A stretch of DNA of 64,000 nucleotides. It comes from Certhia americana (Eukaryota; Chordata; Aves; Passeriformes; Certhiidae). Below the pieces are notes generated by a model. That model was not told the origin of the DNA, did no database searches, and saw only the letters and a list, made by a program, of their open reading frames with translations. Positions 53,301 through 64,000 of the stretch are shown in pieces. Both the position numbers and the translations under genes were made by a program. Location: positions 25,975,660 through 26,039,659 of the forward strand of contig CM031879.1 of the NCBI GenBank assembly GCA_018697195.1. The letters are read 5' to 3'. How positions within the stretch are numbered: the stretch's first letter is position 1; each line of letters opens with the position of its first letter.

Positions 53301-56300
53301 TCATAAGAAATTACCAATATGGGTGAAAAAGAGAACAAGACTAAAGTTCTATCTTCTACCAAGTAACATTAATGAATAACTCTTCAGTGTGTAGTCAGAA
53401 TTTGTTCTGAAAAACCACAGTACTAAAAGAGAATTAAGAGCGGCAGAAGACAGACACCTGTAGCCCATGAACATCACCTTACGTTCATCTGCTCCAAACT
53501 CCACTTGCCACTTCATTGTTTAATCACCCAATCCTCACTGGAAGTAACAATATTCATTGATATTGCTAATTTACTTACACAACAAATAATGTGAAGAGAT
53601 CGCCCTTACAGCTGTTCTTTCACATTTTTAATCCAACAAATTTTCAGAGGTGACTTTCTTCTCCTCTTTCAGCAGCTCTTTATAATAGTTTCAGGAAGAA
53701 GAAACACAATCTCTACAGAAAGATTATCTTGTCATAGGATTTATTTTTTTAAAAATGAACAAAACAAGATAAAAAATCAACAATTTTCTGGTCAGAATCA
53801 CCTCACATGTACATATCAGCTTAGAATGGAGTACAACAGAAATAAGCCTTTATTTCTAGACTGTGTTAAGTGACTAATATATTTTCTCCATCTAATTTGT
53901 GTATTTGATTGCCTGGAAAAGAATTGCATGGCTTAAAAAAAATGCACTAAAAATGGCTTTTTCCTAATTTCATAGGGGAGTACTGCTGTGCCATGCAGCA
54001 TTTCTGTGGTTCTTAGGCTTCATGGACAGCAACTAAACAGATTTGTGATAGTGTTGGAACAGACTGTGGGTCTCATGAGGTGTGACAGCTGTTATTTTAC
54101 AGTACTTAAATCAGTGTGAAGTGAAGTCAGCCACCTACTGGAAATGCTACATACAGGCATAAATAATGTGTATCCACAGGACTCCTGCAGCACATAAATG
54201 CAATAATGCAGTCATATCCCCTCTTTCAAATGCACTCTCCCTGGAAGATCAAGACCACTTATTGGGCAGCAGTGATGGTGATGCTCTGTGACAAATTGCC
54301 CATTCTCCATGCTTACCCACTCTTTGTGGCACAAGCCACCGTTTTCAAACAGTCTTTTTGAGCTTGCAATTTATTCCATCCACATTCTTTTTAGTCCACA
54401 GACCAATTAAATTACTGTAAATCCACAGATGTGAAAATAACTACCTAGGTCGTCTTCATCAAAGATCCACACATCAAAAAAATACATGATTTTCAACATA
54501 AAACAGGGGTAGCTCCTGATCCACTTTCATTACAACAGAAGGAAAAAGTTTCAATAGAACCACCTCACACAGAGGACATGTTTTGTAACACAGACAAAAA
54601 CATTACCTGAAGCAGTCTGTTAACTTGACACTGGCTCAGGAGGCAGGACCTGATTGAATAGAGTCAGAACAGCCTCATGATAAGAGTACAATGTCAGCAG
54701 CCAAGAAACTTGGCCTCTCCTCATGGATCTATCTCAGATTATTTATGTAACCATGCTTAACTCAGGTCAGGGCTCAAACGGATGACTGAATTATGAGCAT
54801 GCAATAAGTTACTGTGGGTCTAAACAGTAATAACTCATGATAACTCCTTGCATTCTCATAGCCAGTGAAGGATAAGCTGATGCAAATACTTTGAATCTAG
54901 GCAGATGCATAACAGTACTTAGGAAGTGCAAATAATACTCAGTTGACAAGAAGATAACTTCATAGAGAGCTCTATGCTGATTTCATTATGTGCCCATAAG
55001 TTGAAATAAATCTTTTTAATTTAGCAAGCATAAATCTACCTTTGAAGGTATGTGCTCCAGCCACTTTATTCCATTATCTCTAACAGGTATTTATTTATCA
55101 TTTGTTAAGAATTTGTTTCCTTCAACACAGAAGAAATTTTGTAAAATAGTTACCCTGCTCAGGTTATCCTTCACACCCACCAAGGTAATGGGTTTGGTTG
55201 GGTGGGGTTTCAGGTTTGTTTCATCTTTAAGCTTCAAGCTTATCATGCCAAGTGTTGATTAGACCAACTTATTCTGCCTTATTCTTATACTTTTTTTCAA
55301 AAAATTTGTAGGTTAAATTTATGTAAGATATCATCTGTCAGCACCTGTTTCACTTTATGCCAAATTCGGTATCATTTGTCCTCCCATAGACAGAATAAAA
55401 GCAAAAAATCCAGTACAAAGCCTTATGCTGTATATGTAGCTAACTCAACAGGATATGAGGAAAGACAGACAGGAGGACATTAGGTTTCATTTAAATGGTT
55501 TGCACTGTTGACAAACCCCAAACCCATTTGAATTGGATTTGCAAAATAGGTTTTGCATGTATAGGCTAAAGTCAATTGACAGGAAGTTGCAAAACAAGTA
55601 GAAACATAACTACTATAGCCACTGCCAAATGGAGAAAGTACAGAAACTGGAGCACAGTCATCAGTCATCAAAAGCAGCAAAAAAAACAGAGGGGAGGAGG
55701 GTGTAAGAAGAGGTGAAGACAGTATGTGTTGTTGATAATAATAACATTTCTGCCAACAAGCCACAAGCTCTGCATTCAGCTCCCAGCAGAAGCAAGCTGT
55801 ATTTGTGCTCCATCTGCACAGGTAATGGTTTAATTTATTTGTACACAAGTGATAACATCTGCACTCTGCTCCCAGCAACAGTTTGAGCCCTTTCTCTGCC
55901 CTGCCTCCCCACCTGTCTTCAAGTTTGAGCTAACCTAGAGGTGGCAGAACCACCCCACGCAAGCAGGCATTGGCTGCCTGACAGGCTGAAAATCCATATT
56001 ATTTTAAAACAACATTCAATGCAAAAAATTACACATTAAAGCAGAAAGACTGAATCAAATTCATTAAGCAATTTGGGCAGAGAGTACCTTCTCCCTCAGC
56101 TGGAGCTCTGCATTAATGATCATGGGGCTGCAATGGATTACCCTGCTTCAGCCAGGTGGAGTCTGGCAAATGCTACCACAGCACAGGCACTTCAGCTCCA
56201 CTGTATAATTTGAGTTCCCTAAAGTGCCTGTTGCTGCACAGCAGGAGAGACAGGTATGTTACTACTGCCACGTGGGCATAACACACAACTTGTCATTAGA

Positions 56301-58980
56301 TCATTACCTAAAGTCCTGCATACTGAAGGCTAAAATCTTGCAAGTTCCAAGTCCCAAAGTAAAATGGGTTAAACTCTATTGCAACCTCCAGACAGCTCAC
56401 TTCATCTTTCCTAAATCACTTCCACATTGGTGGGAGATGAACAAATTACGGCAATAACATCAAACAAGTAACCACTAACACTTCATTATCTTTCTCATAT
56501 CTAGATAAAATTTTAGTAACAAGTGGCGCTTGACAAGAGCGTTCAATGTGGAATTAGAAAAATCTTCCTAAGACAGCAACAGAGGTATAGCTTCAGGGTC
56601 CTTTGATGCGTATTACTCAATATTCTATACTTCTGTTTCCTCTAAATCCAGCATAACTATCTGCAATAACAGTAAGAGTCTCTGCTCGTGCTTCTGGCAA
56701 GAATTCTTCAGCTTAACATACACATGCCTCTGCATGTGTGGTAATAACCTGCTCCAAATCAAGCTTTGGAACACATCACTTCAAAGCAGTTTTGTTGGGC
56801 CTTGGTATTGTGGGATTTTTTATTATTGTGTCTATTTCTTGTTTGATTTTGAAAATGCTTGTTTTTTGAAAAACTTTTCAAAACAATAAACTGGAATAAA
56901 GGATGAAACACAGACATAACCTAGATTTGATTCAGACTTATACCAGGAGTGACTGACAGTCAATGGATATCACAACTGCTAAGTGGCCTCTACAGAGCTG
57001 GTCTCTGCCCATTAGTGAAGGAACAGGTGCCCACAGGACAGCAGCCAGCAGCACGGCTGTGTGAATCACTCACTGTCCCAGCACAGACCAGTCAGGCTCA
57101 ACCACAACAGTTGTTTAGCCAGAGCCAAACAACCCTCTGGACAGCATTTTATTCTGAAAGGAGCCCCATACACGGCACAGCCAATAAAACCTACACGAGG
57201 CTTTTAAGTTCAAGACACATCGAATGAGTTTTCAATTTACAAATAATTTTTTTAGACCTCCTCACTCCTCACCATTAAAACTATAATGCAGATATTACAT
57301 TGTTTCCAACACATTTAGTCCTCAAAAATCTAGGTTTGTATTAAGATGACAGCTTGCTTGGGTTCCAAGGAAGATGATTCTAATGAGAAATGGCCAGATG
57401 AGATAAATCAAATCCCAAAATTGTCATACCCTCCACCTTTTAAAGATCAGACCCAGAGAACAAGAACTTTCAAGCAGTCTTGTGAATCAGCACAACAGCA
57501 CCTGACTTCAGCTTCAGAACCCGTGATTGCCTTCAGCACTCCAAGCCTCTAGTGCTGATCAATACTGCCCTCACACCCTTCAGCAGGGCAGAGCACAGCC
57601 ACTGACCCATCAGCTCCAGCAGAAGCTTTCAGCTCTTACACCCCCTGCTTCTCAGAAAAAAGGCCTTTACACAGGCTTTTTTGCCTGTATTGTTTGAAGG
57701 CATAATACCTTAACTCAAAGCCATTCCCAACATCTCCAAAAAAACACAAACCAGGTGAAACTGACTAAATTTTTTTCAGTCTCACTCTTTTCCCCTGCCA
57801 ATCATCTCATTCAGGGAAAATGCAGTGGTCAAAACATTCTGTAAAACACACGCACCACATAAACCACTTCAATTTGGTTTCCTAACTATATCTTGAAGCA
57901 AAAAAATAACCTAAAACCAACAAAAACACATTACACCATTAATTTTCACATGTTTAATATAATGGCACTCCGACTTTACAGTACTTTTATCTCCACTAGA
58001 TAGTGTGTTTCCAAAGTATAATGGGAAGATAACAAACATTAAAAAACCACTTTTTTTTGGTAGCTTTAAAAACTAAATCATTTGGAATTACAAATGCATA
58101 AATTACTTTCAAAAAATTGTTCAGGATTTTATTTTTCACCCTTATCTAACAAAAACTGGGTTTGTTGGGTATTTTCGTAAGTTTTAAAGAGAGATCAAAG
58201 ATGGCACTTAAGAAACTCTGTAGTCAGGGGGTGTCATAAGGTTATACCAGGACTTCCGCTGGAGACTGCTGTGAGCAAACACTATAAATAGAGAAAGAAT
58301 GTGCAAGAGCTCCGAATGAGTGAGAAGCACAACATGTTTTGCAAGCTTGTTTTCAGAGGGCCATGAAAGTGAGGCTGGCTGAGGAAAGCCTGCCTGAATT
58401 TCCCCAGCTGGTCTATTCACAGCAAACCCATCAAAGAACATCACAGGGACAGCCATACACTGATTTCTGCAATACTCAGGACAAACTTTCCTGTGCATTT
58501 GACCTTGGATCAACAACAAAAAAAACCCAGAAGGGTGACTTGGAGAAGCCATAGAAATAATGGAAAGCGTTTTTTGTTTTTCCCATGCAAGTAATTAAGA
58601 GAAATAATATGAAATCAAGTTAAAATAGATTAGGAAAAGTTTTTTTTAAGGTGGATCAGCTAAAAAAATAGCAACACTATTGGTTTTCTTATCAGTTTTA
58701 TACTTGCACTTTAAAGAGATCAGGAAAACAAAATAAGTTCACTTTGTACTAAATTTGGAACTTTCTTAAAGAGGGAAAACTAGTCTAGAAGCAGCCAGGA
58801 CCCTTATTTTCACCTAAACATTTAGCTTGAAAGATTGTGAACTTATACAGTCAATTAAATGATGAGTTTTTGAGCTGAAATGTGTTTCCAACAATTTATT
58901 TTACAATCATTTTAGCTTTCATTCTCTCTAATTCAGAGTTCAGGAAGGGACACAAGGGAATTGCTCATTCTACTGTTTCC

Positions 58981-59001
58981 TTTTTTTTTTTTTTTTTTTT
59001 T
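58981..59001. repeat. T21 homopolymer
   Basis: 21 T on the plus strand (A21 on the DNAJB9 sense strand), about 2 kb past the DNAJB9 stop. It may be a simple repeat or an old tail; no retroposon body was recognised. Confidence 0.95.
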
Positions 59002-59399
59002 AATTAAGAAAATATTCACCAGACTAAGAAAGGCATTAACATTTTACCTTTGCATCCCACTTCTGGAGTTGCCTCCCACCAAAGGGCATTCACAAATACT
59101 CTCATGTTTTACACAATCTTTGTGAGAGAAAGTAATTCATAACTTTAAGTTAATAATTTGTTCACTTGGATGCCCATCTGACATGAATTGGGCAGATAGT
59201 TTGATTCATGCACAGGACTAATGGAGTATGTTAAAGAAAACAAATGCAGAAATCTACACGAAGTACAACTTTTGCTTGAATCATATATTAAATTATACAG
59301 AAGAAACAAAAACCTCTACTTACACAGAAAAAGGGTGAAAAAACCAAATATACCAAATCCAGCACTTTTCCTACTATAAGAATATTGCACATTCCGATA

Positions 59400-61049
59400 A
59401 TGTTGCACAAATTACTGGCTTTTAATAAAGACCATATATGAGGTATTAGTCTATTAATAAATAAAGAAGAACATGGAAAAGGAAAAGCACTTAATATAAC
59501 GCAACAATCCATTCCAAGGATTAGGCAATGAAAACTGAACAAGCAGTAATACGTACACTTGAGGGGAAGGCTAAAGTCCTTAGCAAATAGGCAGCTTTCA
59601 ATATCCATCCAAGAAGCAAAGAGTTAAATCTCTTAATAAAGATTTGAAGAACTCAAAGCCTATTTAGAACACTGCTAATAAAAATGCTTATTTTGCTCAT
59701 GCAATCAACATGAAAGGTAAATTCTTAACTCCCTGTCCTAAAGGGACAGCCAATTTAACATAATGAACCTGTATGGCTAGTTAAAGAGTTATAAGACCTT
59801 TTTGATTGACTTTTGATCACCTAAAGTATTTGGAGGTTTTATGCAGCATTTTCTGGTGGTTTTTTCTTCCTTTTTAGTTTTAAGAAGTTTAAACTGGTTG
59901 TGGGTTTCCATGGTGCTAAAACCAATACCCATCAGTCCTGCCCTTATTAGCAGTTTCCAGTCCCACAAGGCATTGGATGAATACAAGGATTGTAATTTTC
60001 AGTTATACTCTGTGGTTAGACTAAGAATTTACCTTTCAAATCACAATGCTGAAAAATTCCTGCTGACAGGTAATAAATCTGTCCATCTAAACACTGTAGC
60101 TTTTACTTAGACCCTTTTCAGGAACACCACAATTGGCAAGCTTATCTTATTGAAGTTCCTAAGATCTCAGAGGGGTATTTTAGTTCAATAAAGTGAGTTA
60201 TAAAAAGTACATTGCACACGTGGTAATATAGTAAGCATAAATCAAGAGTGTTTTGGGTGTGCCCTTCCAAACCCTGTTAGAGAGATATTTGTATTGTGGA
60301 AGAAGGGAAAAAAGAAAAACAAACCAGAAACTTTGTGTGCACACAAACTTACATACATGAGTAAGTATACCACCTAAATAAGTCAAATCCTAAGATCGTT
60401 TCAGGCCAATTCAGAAATAAAACTAATTCCTACATCACTCACAATCTTAATGCATTCCCTCGCTATCTTCCAACTTCAAAAAGTAAGGGTTTACTAATAC
60501 TTTTGCAATGCTAGAGAGAGTAACAAAGACCCAGGGAAGTCGTCTTTCTGCTGCTATTTTGTGTAAATTATGTAATTTGCACAGTAAATCTGTACCAGGT
60601 AAAAACTGTAAGTGCAAACTTGGAAAGAAATTATTTAAAAAAAAGCAGCACATCAAAATTAAAGTATCTCCTTTGCTTCAATCCACACACCAGTAATTCA
60701 ATCAGTCCTGAACTGGTTTATATCTAAAAAACTTATATTACATTTCTGAAATGAAAAATATATATCTTATGTTCAAATTTAGGGGAAGTGTTTACTAAAC
60801 TGAAATATATATAATTTTTTCTGTCACATGAGATTATTTCTCTCCCATTCTAAGCAGTTGTTGACACATTTACTTCCCAACAGCATGCTGTTTCTATTCT
60901 GAAGATTAGTTTCATCTACAATTTCTTTATAAGTAGTTTAAGTGTTTTTTAGAAAATACAGTTCAGAGAATGTTTTCCATGTTAGCACAAAACCAAGAAA
61001 AATTATGAAGATGTTGAGAAAAGAAGGAAAGTTTAGAAGAAAGGAAACA
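59400..61049 (-). other. DNAJB9: Probable DNAJB9 3' UTR (end uncertain)
   Basis: AT-rich sequence directly after the TAG stop, with several AUUUA-type motifs on the gene strand. There is no good AATAAA close to the stop. An ATTAAA variant lies at 59426-59421 (minus), giving a 3' UTR of about 1.6 kb, similar to what I recall for mammalian transcripts. An AATAAA further on at about 58902 would allow a longer form. The end is an inference from these signals only. Confidence 0.4.
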
Positions 61050-61480
61050 CTATTGTCCAGAACAGTCAGTGTATGTGGTAACCATGTTTCCTCGTCTCTG
61101 AGTGACAGTCCTGCAGTGCTTGCTGGATCCATGAAACCTGGCATCAGTTCGCACCGCGTGTCTGTGTGCATTTTCAAAGTCACTGAACGAAAACATCTTT
61201 TCCATATTTTCAAACACATCATCAAACAGTCCACCTCCAAAAGAAAACTCTTGGAAAGAACGTCTTTGCCGATTATGAGTCTCCCGGTGACTTCGGAAGT
61301 GATTTTCAAAGTGCTTTTTTGACCGTGAGTTTTGACTAAATAGGTCAAAGTCTTTGAACAGATCGTCGAAGTTGAAATTAAATGACTGATGGAACGGGCT
61401 TCCACTACTTCCTTTTCCTCCATGACGGCCAAGCTGGTCATATTCTCTTCGTTTGTTCTCATCTGACAATGTTTCATATG
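61050..61480 (-). CDS. DNAJB9: DNAJB9 last coding exon: end of J domain, linker and conserved C-terminus
   Basis: The exon opens after an AG acceptor (minus strand AAATAG|CATATG; AG at 61482-61481). Joined to the preceding G it restores the frame as AYETLSDEN, the usual continuation of the J domain into helix IV. It then encodes the Phe/Asp-rich segment with [12 protein letters not shown], the [10 protein letters not shown] block, and the invariant end from RFHGSSKHC to TDCSGQ, with TAG at 61052-61050. A longer open frame (60938-61477) overlaps it in another register but has no family similarity. Confidence 0.95.
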
Positions 61481-63426
61481 CTATTTATGTTTAAAGAAAA
61501 AAAAAAGAACATTTAAAAGAACAGAAAAGAAGAAACACTTTCTCTCCCACTCTTCCTGAACCAAACAAATTTCAAACGAGACTTTTATTCAATGTTCAAG
61601 CCCAAACAAGCTCAACGGTTACTGACCTTTCTCCAAACCAAAATAAACTTCTTCAAAATAGTTACTTACAACAATGAACAAACACAGCTATGTTATGAGG
61701 ACAGGTTACACATTACACAACACGGTTTAACTACCAATAAATATTAGTGTCTAGATTTGAAAGAAAATTAACAATGAGAGGTGGTGATCAGAAGGCCTGA
61801 AGGAAGAGGATGAGTTAGGAGCTCTGCCTAATAAGACAAAGGATCTACGGCGCTCATATCACAGAAACACTGCAGAGGGCAACATCTACAAAGCTGCTTG
61901 CCAGCCAGCCAGCTCTAGCTACACCAGTTACAACCCAGCAACAACATAAACATCGAGGAGATAAAGAAAACTAATTTCACCATGTGCCAATTCTCAGTTT
62001 TTCTGATGTTCAGCAATAAGCCCAAAATGAAGTTAGATTTCCCTCTAATCTTCGGTTTAGAACTACAGCTACTGGTATTCCAAGGCAGGAACTCTGCTAG
62101 AAAATACACCTATTCTGATAACTAAGTATTTTAAAAACCTCATTTTCTTACCTGTCAAAGACTCACAATTATTCCATATAATTCAACATTTAAAAGTTCC
62201 CATTTTCTCCTATAGTAGGTGCTAACAACTGCAGTAAATATCTAACAAGGCTGGCACTCCCTTACATTGTATTACTAACTACTTTTCTTTCAAAATAACT
62301 CTGCTGTAGACAAGAAGGTAAAAGCCAGAAATCCCATTTAGCATAGATAGAGGGATGTTATACCTGAGTCTACAGGGAATAGAAGTGGGTATACCTTATT
62401 TTTCAGCAAGTCTTTCTGGTTTTGATTATCCACTTGCACCATTTTATTTTATCAGTGATCCTTATACTCATAGGATCTCAGGATAGTTCAAGGTAGACAT
62501 GACCTCAGTCTCCATTCTAACCTTCTGCTCAAAGGAGGGTCAATTATGAGGTCAGACTAGGTTAGTCAGCACTTTATCCAGTCATTCCTGAAACGTCCAA
62601 GGTTGGAGACTGCACAACCTCTCTAGGCAATCTAACGCTGGCCAGTAAAACAGAATCACAGAATTGTTAAGACTGGAAAAGATCTTCAAGATCATCAAAT
62701 CCAACCGTTATTCTCACAGTGAAAAATTTCTCCTTACAACCACTTGAACCTCTTGCACCTGTTGTCTACTGTATTCCCACCATGGATCACCGAAGCACCT
62801 TGCTGTGTGTTTTCTTATAATCTCCCAAGGTTGCTTAGTTAGGCCTTCCAGAAGCCCTGATAGTAATCCTGAGCTGGATCTTATGAAACAGATCAAAAAG
62901 TAACAATTAACCTCCTAGGGCTAAAGCTTTCCTATGACCAAGTATTTTTTGTGCAAAGAGGAATACTCCGAAAGCCTAAAAAGCAGAAATACAGAAAAAC
63001 ATATAAAAGACCTTCTGATGTGCAAGAACACAGAAATGACTCAGATTTTGATGCTGGACATTTGACAGCACTCTAGTGGAATTCAGAAAATAAAGCCTTT
63101 ATACCTCTTATTCAGTAAAAACAAAACGCACTTAGGTTATAGATACAAGATATGTATCAAATCATTAAGACAAAAGATAGTGTGTATTACCAAAAACACC
63201 AAATATTACCTTCAGCAATTTCTCTAAATTTTGCTTCTGCTCCAGGACTCTTATTTTTGTCTGGGTGGTATTTCATAGCCAGCTTGTGAAACGCTTTCTT
63301 AATCTGGCGGTCAGATGCATTTTTTGGAACTCCTAAGATATCATAGTAGCTCTCTGTAGCCAGTATTAATTCAGTTATCATTAAAATGCAGAGGGCAAAT
63401 GTGAAGACAGATTGTGTAGTGGCCAT
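61050..63426 (-). CDS. DNAJB9: DNAJB9 (ERdj4/MDG1), ER J-domain co-chaperone, two coding exons joined across one intron
   Basis: The coding sequence joins 63426-63210 to 61480-61050 on the minus strand and gives 215 aa. Residues about 5-23 form a hydrophobic N-terminal signal or anchor. A J domain covers about 26-90, with the HPD motif that stimulates Hsp70 ATPase at residues 54-56. A short Gly/Phe-Ser-rich linker follows, then the family-specific C-terminus that includes [10 protein letters not shown] and ends TYTDCSGQ with two conserved cysteines. Known family role: a BiP (HSPA5) co-chaperone in the ER lumen, induced by the IRE1/XBP1 branch of the unfolded protein response, which helps degrade misfolded clients and restrains IRE1. 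The start ATG has G at -3 and G at +4, lies 9 nt inside an exon and precedes the signal sequence. From memory the mammalian protein is 223 aa, so the linker here is a few residues shorter. No stop or frameshift interrupts the gene. Confidence 0.96.
61481..63209 (-). other. DNAJB9: DNAJB9 intron between the two coding exons
   Basis: A 1,729-bp phase-1 intron with GT at 63209-63208 and AG at 61482-61481, preceded on the gene strand by a T-rich tract (the A-rich run at about 61495-61506 on the plus strand). It is AT-rich and carries the nested CR1 insertion at about 62462-62880. The rest shows no coding potential or structured RNA that I can recognise. Confidence 0.9.
62462..62880 (-). mobile_element. 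CR1 LINE 3' fragment interrupted by a second CR1 tail, in DNAJB9 intron
   Basis: Read on the minus strand, 62462-62640 matches the CR1 3' region: complements of 'gagactgcacaacctctct' and 'ttatccagtc', and the lead of the 3' terminus near 62470. At about 62650-62706 a second copy of the CR1 3' terminus occurs (complement of 'cagaatcacagaattgtt'). After it, 62707 to about 62800 resumes the older element with the CR1 block around 'ctcacagtgaaaaatttct' and 'acctcttgcacctgttg'. The right edge to 62880 is fuzzy. Recognition is by recalled CR1 consensus, with no search done. Confidence 0.8.
63210..63426 (-). CDS. DNAJB9: DNAJB9 first coding exon: signal/anchor plus most of the J domain
   Basis: This segment encodes residues 1-72 plus the first base of codon 73 (phase 1 intron). 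It covers the hydrophobic leader, the SYYDILGVP start of the J domain, and helices I-III up to FREIAE, including HPD at 54-56. The donor reads GAAG|GTAATA on the minus strand (GT at 63209-63208). The exon itself begins at 63437 with an acceptor TTTTTAG|GAACTGG, which leaves 11 nt of 5' UTR. An N-A-S sequon sits at residues 36-38 between J-domain helices I and II. Mammalian DNAJB9 as I recall it has S rather than N at this position. Confidence 0.95.
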
Positions 63427-63437
63427 TTCTCCAGTTC

Positions 63438-64000
63438 CTAAAAAGAAAAGGAAATATACTTGAAGAACAAGTTACTTTACATTCCACAGCAACTTGGTTA
63501 CAACTGTAGGCTGGCAGAGGAAGCCCAGTATGTTTCAGGAGTCAATGACAGACTTGTAAGTGCACTGCTTTACACCTGTCAAACTCCATTACACTGTTTT
63601 CATATTCACAGAATATGTAAGTGAAAACACTGCAAAGTGACATTTCACATGCATAACAACCACTTCAGTGTTCATCTTCGCTTTACACTTAACTGATCAC
63701 TGTCATGCAAAGTTGCAGAAGTAAATACACAGCACATTTCATTACATCTAACATTTCACGCTGCCATACCTGAAGCAGCTTTACATTAATCCTTGAGTTC
63801 TAGGACCACAAACACAGCAGCTCTAAATTAAGCTGCAAAAACTGACTCTCTACTGGAAGACCAATTCACTGATTAGCTGCAGTGCAACAACAGGAGCCTG
63901 AAAACACAACTGGCCTAGAGACGACTGTGAGGTGCAGGAAGACAAGATTATTAGACACTGGAGCTCAGCTTCAGTTTGTTTAACCAACCTAAGGTGAACA
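63438..64000 (-). other. DNAJB9: Upstream intron of DNAJB9 (5' UTR intron), partial
   Basis: Sequence upstream of the acceptor at 63439-63438 (minus strand TTTTTAG|G). Mammalian DNAJB9 has a non-coding first exon. No CpG-rich or GC-rich promoter-like stretch and no obvious exon/donor appears up to the window edge, so the first exon and the promoter, possibly shared with a divergent THAP5, are inferred to lie beyond 64000. Confidence 0.6.

Larger units (their letters stand above)
41029..59399. other. Gene desert up to the DNAJB9 3' UTR
   Basis: About 18 kb without a recognised gene or clear transposon. It holds the polypurine stretch, short microsatellites and homopolymers. The longest open frame in the desert (162 aa, plus, 49999-50487) and one of 109 aa (minus, 48852-49181) show no domain, signal or splice context and are treated as chance. 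Confidence 0.6.

Noticed and set aside
55480..55878. 132-aa minus-strand open frame rich in Cys and Ser
   Set aside because: No family motif, no splice sites matched to it, and no repeat context.
60942..61322. 126-aa open frame on the plus strand, antisense to DNAJB9
   Set aside because: Mirror of a conserved coding exon with no independent support.
60938..61477. 179-aa open frame on the minus strand over the DNAJB9 last exon
   Set aside because: It is out of register with DNAJB9. The true frame carries the conserved C-terminus, and this one has no similarity.
1..64000. CRISPR arrays, operons, tRNA or rRNA genes
   Set aside because: No spaced direct repeats, no clustered ORFs and no cloverleaf or rRNA blocks were seen. 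The sequence is vertebrate nuclear DNA.

Overview
The window looks like a piece of a bird chromosome, probably from a neoavian or passerine species. It is AT-rich, almost gene-free, and scattered with truncated CR1 LINEs and avian-type LTRs. It carries one recognisable gene, split by an intron with GT/AG borders. There are no operons, ribosome binding sites or other prokaryotic features.

Layout. Positions 1 to about 59,400 form a gene desert. I find no ORF there with protein-family similarity outside transposable elements. The longest open frames (162 aa and less) are about what chance gives over this length. The desert holds: simple repeats, including (TA)n at 7186-7232 and a T22/G11 tract at 36552-36584; a probable avian dispersed repeat at about 13985-14205; CR1 pieces at 18629-18985 (endonuclease part, minus), 25447-25618 (3' end, plus), 36125-36355 (reverse transcriptase part, minus) and 39605-40345 (plus); a GC-rich retroviral-type LTR on the minus strand at about 28484-29213; and two paralogous minus-strand LTRs of about 640 bp at 34388-35027 and 40378-41022. 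Each of these last two has its own short target-site duplication.

Positions about 59,400 to 64,000 hold DNAJB9 (ERdj4/MDG1), an ER-luminal J-domain co-chaperone of BiP, on the minus strand. Both coding exons are complete (63426-63210 and 61480-61050) and encode 215 aa. The 3' UTR runs leftward into the desert. A 5' UTR acceptor lies at 63437/63438, and the first non-coding exon and promoter are most likely beyond the right edge. The intron between the coding exons contains a CR1 interrupted by a second, short CR1 tail.

Context. In mammals DNAJB9 lies next to THAP5 and PNPLA8 on its 5' side and faces a very long gene-poor interval toward IMMP2L on its 3' side. A desert downstream of DNAJB9 here fits conserved synteny. 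I see no new multi-gene system. The most informative observations are the paired solo LTRs with separate target-site duplications, the CR1 fragments that lack the usual 3' anchor, the nested CR1 in the DNAJB9 intron, and a few strong hairpin and G-quadruplex-forming sequences.
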